From: an uncultured Mycoplasmatota bacterium
GTDB taxonomy: Bacteria; Bacillota_I; Bacilli_A; RF39; UBA660
DNA length: 64,000 bases
NCBI GenBank assembly: GCA_947570175.1
Contig: CANOTJ010000004.1
Coordinates: 26,215 to 90,214, forward strand
Reading direction: 5' to 3'
Within the stretch, counting starts at the first letter, position 1. Each line of letters opens with the position of its first letter. Below are positions 63,071-64,000 of this stretch, piece after piece. The translations under genes and the position numbers were made by a program. The notes under the pieces are model-generated. The model was given only the letters and a program-made list of their open reading frames with translations, had not been told where the DNA came from and searched no databases.

Positions 63071-64000
63071 ATGAAAGTTCAAAAGCAAAGAAAAAGTCGA
63101 AGTAATTTATGTGAATATTTTGATAAAACAAAAGAAGAAATGCGAGAAATTATTGCGAAATTACCTAAAGAAGATAGAAAGTTTTTACAAGATTTGTATG
63201 GTAGTGATTATAGTAAGATAATACCACGAGGAACTAAAATAGATAAGAATAGACAAATAAAAATATTTGATCATATTGATCAATTATTAGTAAATAGTCA
63301 AGTACAAGTTAAAAAAAGTCGAGGTAATTTATGTGAATATTTTGATAAAACAAAAGAAGAAATGCAAAAAATTATTTCAAAATTACCTAAAGAAGAACAA
63401 AAATTTTTACAAGATATATATGGTTATGATTATAGTAAGATAATACCACGAGGAACCGAAATAGATAATAATTTAAGAGGAAAGATATTTTATCATATTG
63501 ATCAATTATTAAAAAATAATCAAGTAAAGGTTCTAAAAAGTCGAAGTAATTTATGTGGCTATTTTGAAAAAACAAAAGAAGAAATGCAAGAAATTATTTC
63601 AAAATTACCTAAAGAAGAACAAAAATTTATACAAGATATATATGGTTATGATTATAGTAGAATAGTACCACAAGGAACTAAAATAAATGATAAAAGAAGA
63701 ACAACAATATTTGATCATATTGAAAAAGTTTTAAATAGCAGTCAACTAAAGACTTATAAGATTTATAAAAGTCGAAATAATTTATGTGGTTATTTTGAAA
63801 AAACAAAAGAAGAAATGCAAGAAATTATTTCAAAATTGCCTAAAGAAGATAGAAAGTTTTTACAAGATTTGTATGGTAGTGATTATAGTAAGATAATACC
63901 ACGAGGAACCGAAATAGATAATAATTTAAGAGGAAAGATATTTCGTCATATTGATCAATTATTAGAAAAAAGTGAAGTAAAAACCAGAAAAAGTCGAAGT
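63071..64000 (+). CDS. Tandem-repeat protein, truncated by window end
   Basis: ATG 63071 follows AAGGGGGTACTTATA, 16 bases after rpoD. At least 310 codons are open to the window edge. The protein is a chain of 74- to 77-residue repeats, each with KSRSNLCEYFDKTKEEM, IISKLPKEEQKFLQDIYG, DYSKIIPRGT and IFDHIDQLL. The LPKEEQKFLQDIYG core resembles LPERQKKVIFERFG of sigma region 4, which suggests descent from, or imitation of, that helix. One Cys per repeat. Adjacent to the extended RpoD and probably cotranscribed. No name can be given. Confidence 0.75.
   Translation, partial: MKVQKQRKSRSNLCEYFDKTKEEMREIIAKLPKEDRKFLQDLYGSDYSKIIPRGTKIDKNRQIKIFDHIDQLLVNSQVQVKKSRGNLCEYFDKTKEEMQKIISKLPKEEQKFLQDIYGYDYSKIIPRGTEIDNNLRGKIFYHIDQLLKNNQVKVLKSRSNLCGYFEKTKEEMQEIISKLPKEEQKFIQDIYGYDYSRIVPQGTKINDKRRTTIFDHIEKVLNSSQLKTYKIYKSRNNLCGYFEKTKEEMQEIISKLPKEDRKFLQDLYGSDYSKIIPRGTEIDNNLRGKIFRHIDQLLEKSEVKTRKSRS
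63092..64000 (+). repeat. 222-bp tandem coding repeats
   Basis: Units begin at about 63092, 63314, 63536, 63767 and 63989. Spacing is 222 bases except for the third unit, which is 231. They are very similar at DNA level, so they are recent or kept alike by recombination. Confidence 0.9.

Noticed and set aside
63092..64000. CRISPR array or transposon repeats
   Set aside because: The repeats are 222 bases, directly adjacent without spacers, and in one open reading frame.

Overview
The window is AT-rich, gene-dense chromosomal DNA that uses the standard bacterial code (TGA is a real stop). Gene order points to a low-GC Firmicute: lspA-rluD; gatCAB-asnS-aspS behind a T-box; secE-nusG-rplKAJL, a methyltransferase, then rpoBC. 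A T-box, an L10 leader, AGGAGG/GGTGAT ribosome binding sites and TTGACA-17-TATAAT promoters agree. A polysaccharide deacetylase and RpoD-type transcription suggest a walled, probably host-associated Bacilli or Erysipelotrichia-like lineage; I cannot name the species.

Layout. 1-10.1 kb: end of priA, a membrane protein, uvrA, lspA, rluD, TspO-like, rhomboid, DUF3048 and HD proteins. 10.1-10.35 kb: tRNA-Arg, tRNA-Leu, tRNA-Thr. 10.35-17.9 kb: an accessory island next to tRNA-Thr holding a large serine recombinase, a strongly structured non-coding stretch, a Nudix hydrolase, a candidate type I toxin-antitoxin locus, three or four related promoter-terminator cassettes, a small J-domain protein, a GNAT protein, a decayed copy of the island's own first gene, an unrecognised 397-residue protein and a fragment of a DHH phosphodiesterase. 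17.9-30.4 kb: DapF-like protein, deacetylase, T-box operon for Asn/Asp-tRNA synthesis, rhodanese, ZIP transporter, prepilin. 30.4-47.7 kb: a probable 6S RNA, ftsK, two coiled-coil proteins, then the transcription and translation core secE to rpoC with leader RNAs. 47.7-51.7 kb: tRNA-Ser, a glycosyltransferase-methyltransferase fusion, a metal-binding lipoprotein, yidD, rnc.

51.7-61.0 kb holds the most striking feature: a 7.69-kb integrative element that splits one gene (a zinc-ribbon protein with a nuclease-like domain) into two halves. A 4-base duplication, TACG, marks both junctions. Removing the element rejoins the halves in frame (1650 bases, 550 codons), and joining the element's ends regenerates a symmetric attP-like site. 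The element carries a serine recombinase whose reading frame runs across the att site, an FtsK-like coupling protein, and a replication initiator of the HUH plus SF3-helicase type found in CRESS-DNA viruses and their plasmid relatives. Just upstream of that initiator is a perfect 10-bp stem-loop presenting CAGTATTAC, which fits the circovirus/geminivirus nonanucleotide consensus NANTATTAC. Its cargo is a histidine phosphatase, a Nudix hydrolase and a HIT-like protein, in that order.

61.1-64.0 kb: an unusually long RpoD (644 residues) with two further region-4-like domains beyond the normal C-terminus, followed by a protein made of 74-residue tandem repeats that resemble a region-4 helix and that runs off the window.
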